Shown piece after piece: positions 11,891 to 12,201 of a stretch of DNA of 12,201 bases. This DNA comes from an uncultured Rubellimicrobium sp. GTDB taxonomy: Bacteria > Pseudomonadota > Alphaproteobacteria > Rhodobacterales > Rhodobacteraceae. Both the position numbers and the translations under genes were made by a program. The notes under the pieces are model-generated. The model searched no databases and was not told where the DNA came from. It worked only from the letters and a program-made list of their open reading frames with translations. The stretch lies in contig CADCUU010000373.1 in assembly GCA_902805995.1 (NCBI GenBank), positions 1 to 12,201 of the forward strand. Reading direction: 5' to 3'. The first letter of the stretch is position 1; each line of letters opens with the position of its first letter.

Positions 11891-12201
11891 ATTGGTCCCC
11901 TCTCGCGGGGCGCTCATGCCGCCTTGGGGCGCGGACGGCAAGCGGACCGCGTCGTTATGTCGGGGGGCTGCTGACCCGCTGCCGCGAACGGATCGCGCTG
12001 GCGGCGGGCAGGAGGGTGCTCTGCTATAACGGATCGGCGCATCGGCCTGTGAAGCACGGCGGCGATCGCGCAGCGGCTGGCCGGTGTCGTCCATGCTGGA
12101 TCGACGGTATCCGCGCGCGGGAAAGCAGGGAACTTGCGCCCGCGCCATGGTCCATCGGCGACACGGACAGCACGGATTGCGCCCCTGTCCGAAGTTGCTA
12201 T
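11891..12201. other. Right-edge region upstream of the SDR-like gene; no supported gene
   Basis: The in-frame upstream extension of the SDR frame to 12148 is Arg/Pro-rich and unlike protein. On the plus strand ATG 12093 (and in-frame 12147) opens a frame that runs off the edge, beginning MLDRRYPRAGKQGTCARAM; I do not recognise it and it has no clear ribosome-binding site. Also seen: a -10-like TATAAC at 12025-12030 without a good -35, and a 7-bp inverted repeat GCGCGGG/CCCGCGC at 12115-12121 and 12139-12145. Confidence 0.5.
11897..11904 (-). promoter_or_regulatory. Shine-Dalgarno of the SDR-like gene
   Basis: GAGAGGGG on the minus strand, six bases before ATG 11890. It also lies within a small CCCC...GGGG dyad (11897-11910), which might partly hide it; that is speculative. 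Confidence 0.55.

Noticed and set aside
12115..12145. GCGCGGG/CCCGCGC inverted repeat as a terminator
   Set aside because: The 17-base loop, the lack of a T-run and the GC-rich setting make chance likely; noted only in the edge entry.
11918..12148. N-terminal extension of the SDR-like protein to ATG 12148
   Set aside because: Arg/Pro/Ser-rich and unlike any SDR; the Rossmann fold begins at ATG 11890, which has its own SD.
1..12201. Mobile elements, CRISPR arrays, tRNA or rRNA genes, toxin-antitoxin or defence genes
   Set aside because: I looked on both strands for transposase-like proteins, regular spaced repeats, tRNA TpsiC arms and paired small genes, and found none that hold up.

Overview
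The window is GC-rich, densely packed chromosomal DNA. Its gene families and protein-level signatures (DUF1285, the GabD type, a hydroxypyruvate-isomerase-like protein, a sigma factor paired with a YfbK-like protein) suggest an alphaproteobacterium, most likely Rhodobacteraceae/Paracoccaceae. This assignment comes from remembered family signatures, not from a search. I see no rRNA, tRNA, CRISPR array, insertion sequence, integrase or phage gene. It looks like core or near-core chromosome.

Layout. (1) Positions 1-2533, minus strand: a tightly coupled operon of a MoxR AAA+ ATPase, a DUF58 protein and a membrane protein with a BatA-type N-terminus that runs off the left edge. Genes overlap by 4 bp and 1 bp. 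(2) Position 2590 onward, plus strand: a DUF1285 protein divergent from moxR across 56 bp holding a near-perfect 22-bp palindrome and overlapping promoter-like elements. (3) 3212-4117, minus: an EamA/DMT permease. (4) 4118-4467: a 350-bp non-coding region with a perfect 8-bp inverted repeat. (5) 4468-5202, plus: a hydroxypyruvate isomerase/OtnI-like TIM-barrel protein. (6) 5228-8710, minus: a CNNM/CBS/CorC membrane protein (hemolysin family), then an ECF-type sigma factor, then a translationally coupled single-pass membrane protein. This last protein keeps the two flanking domains of YfbK-type von Willebrand proteins but has no vWA domain between them. (7) 8897-10375, minus: succinate-semialdehyde dehydrogenase, divergent from (8) 10455-11225, plus: an alpha/beta hydrolase of the kynurenine-formamidase-like group. 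(9) 11222-11890, minus: an SDR-fold protein that has lost its catalytic Tyr and Lys and shares a CTAG double stop with the hydrolase. (10) 11891-12201: no gene I can support.

How they may work together. MoxR/DUF58/BatA proteins are usually read as an envelope-associated chaperone system in which MoxR acts on vWA-type partners. The sigma/YfbK-like pair looks like a membrane signalling module: cytoplasmic N-terminus, one membrane span, a long acidic linker and a folded C-terminal part outside. The metabolic genes (GabD, hydroxypyruvate isomerase-like, hydrolase, permease) look like independent single-gene units. The most unusual items are the vWA-less YfbK-like protein and the catalytically degenerate SDR.
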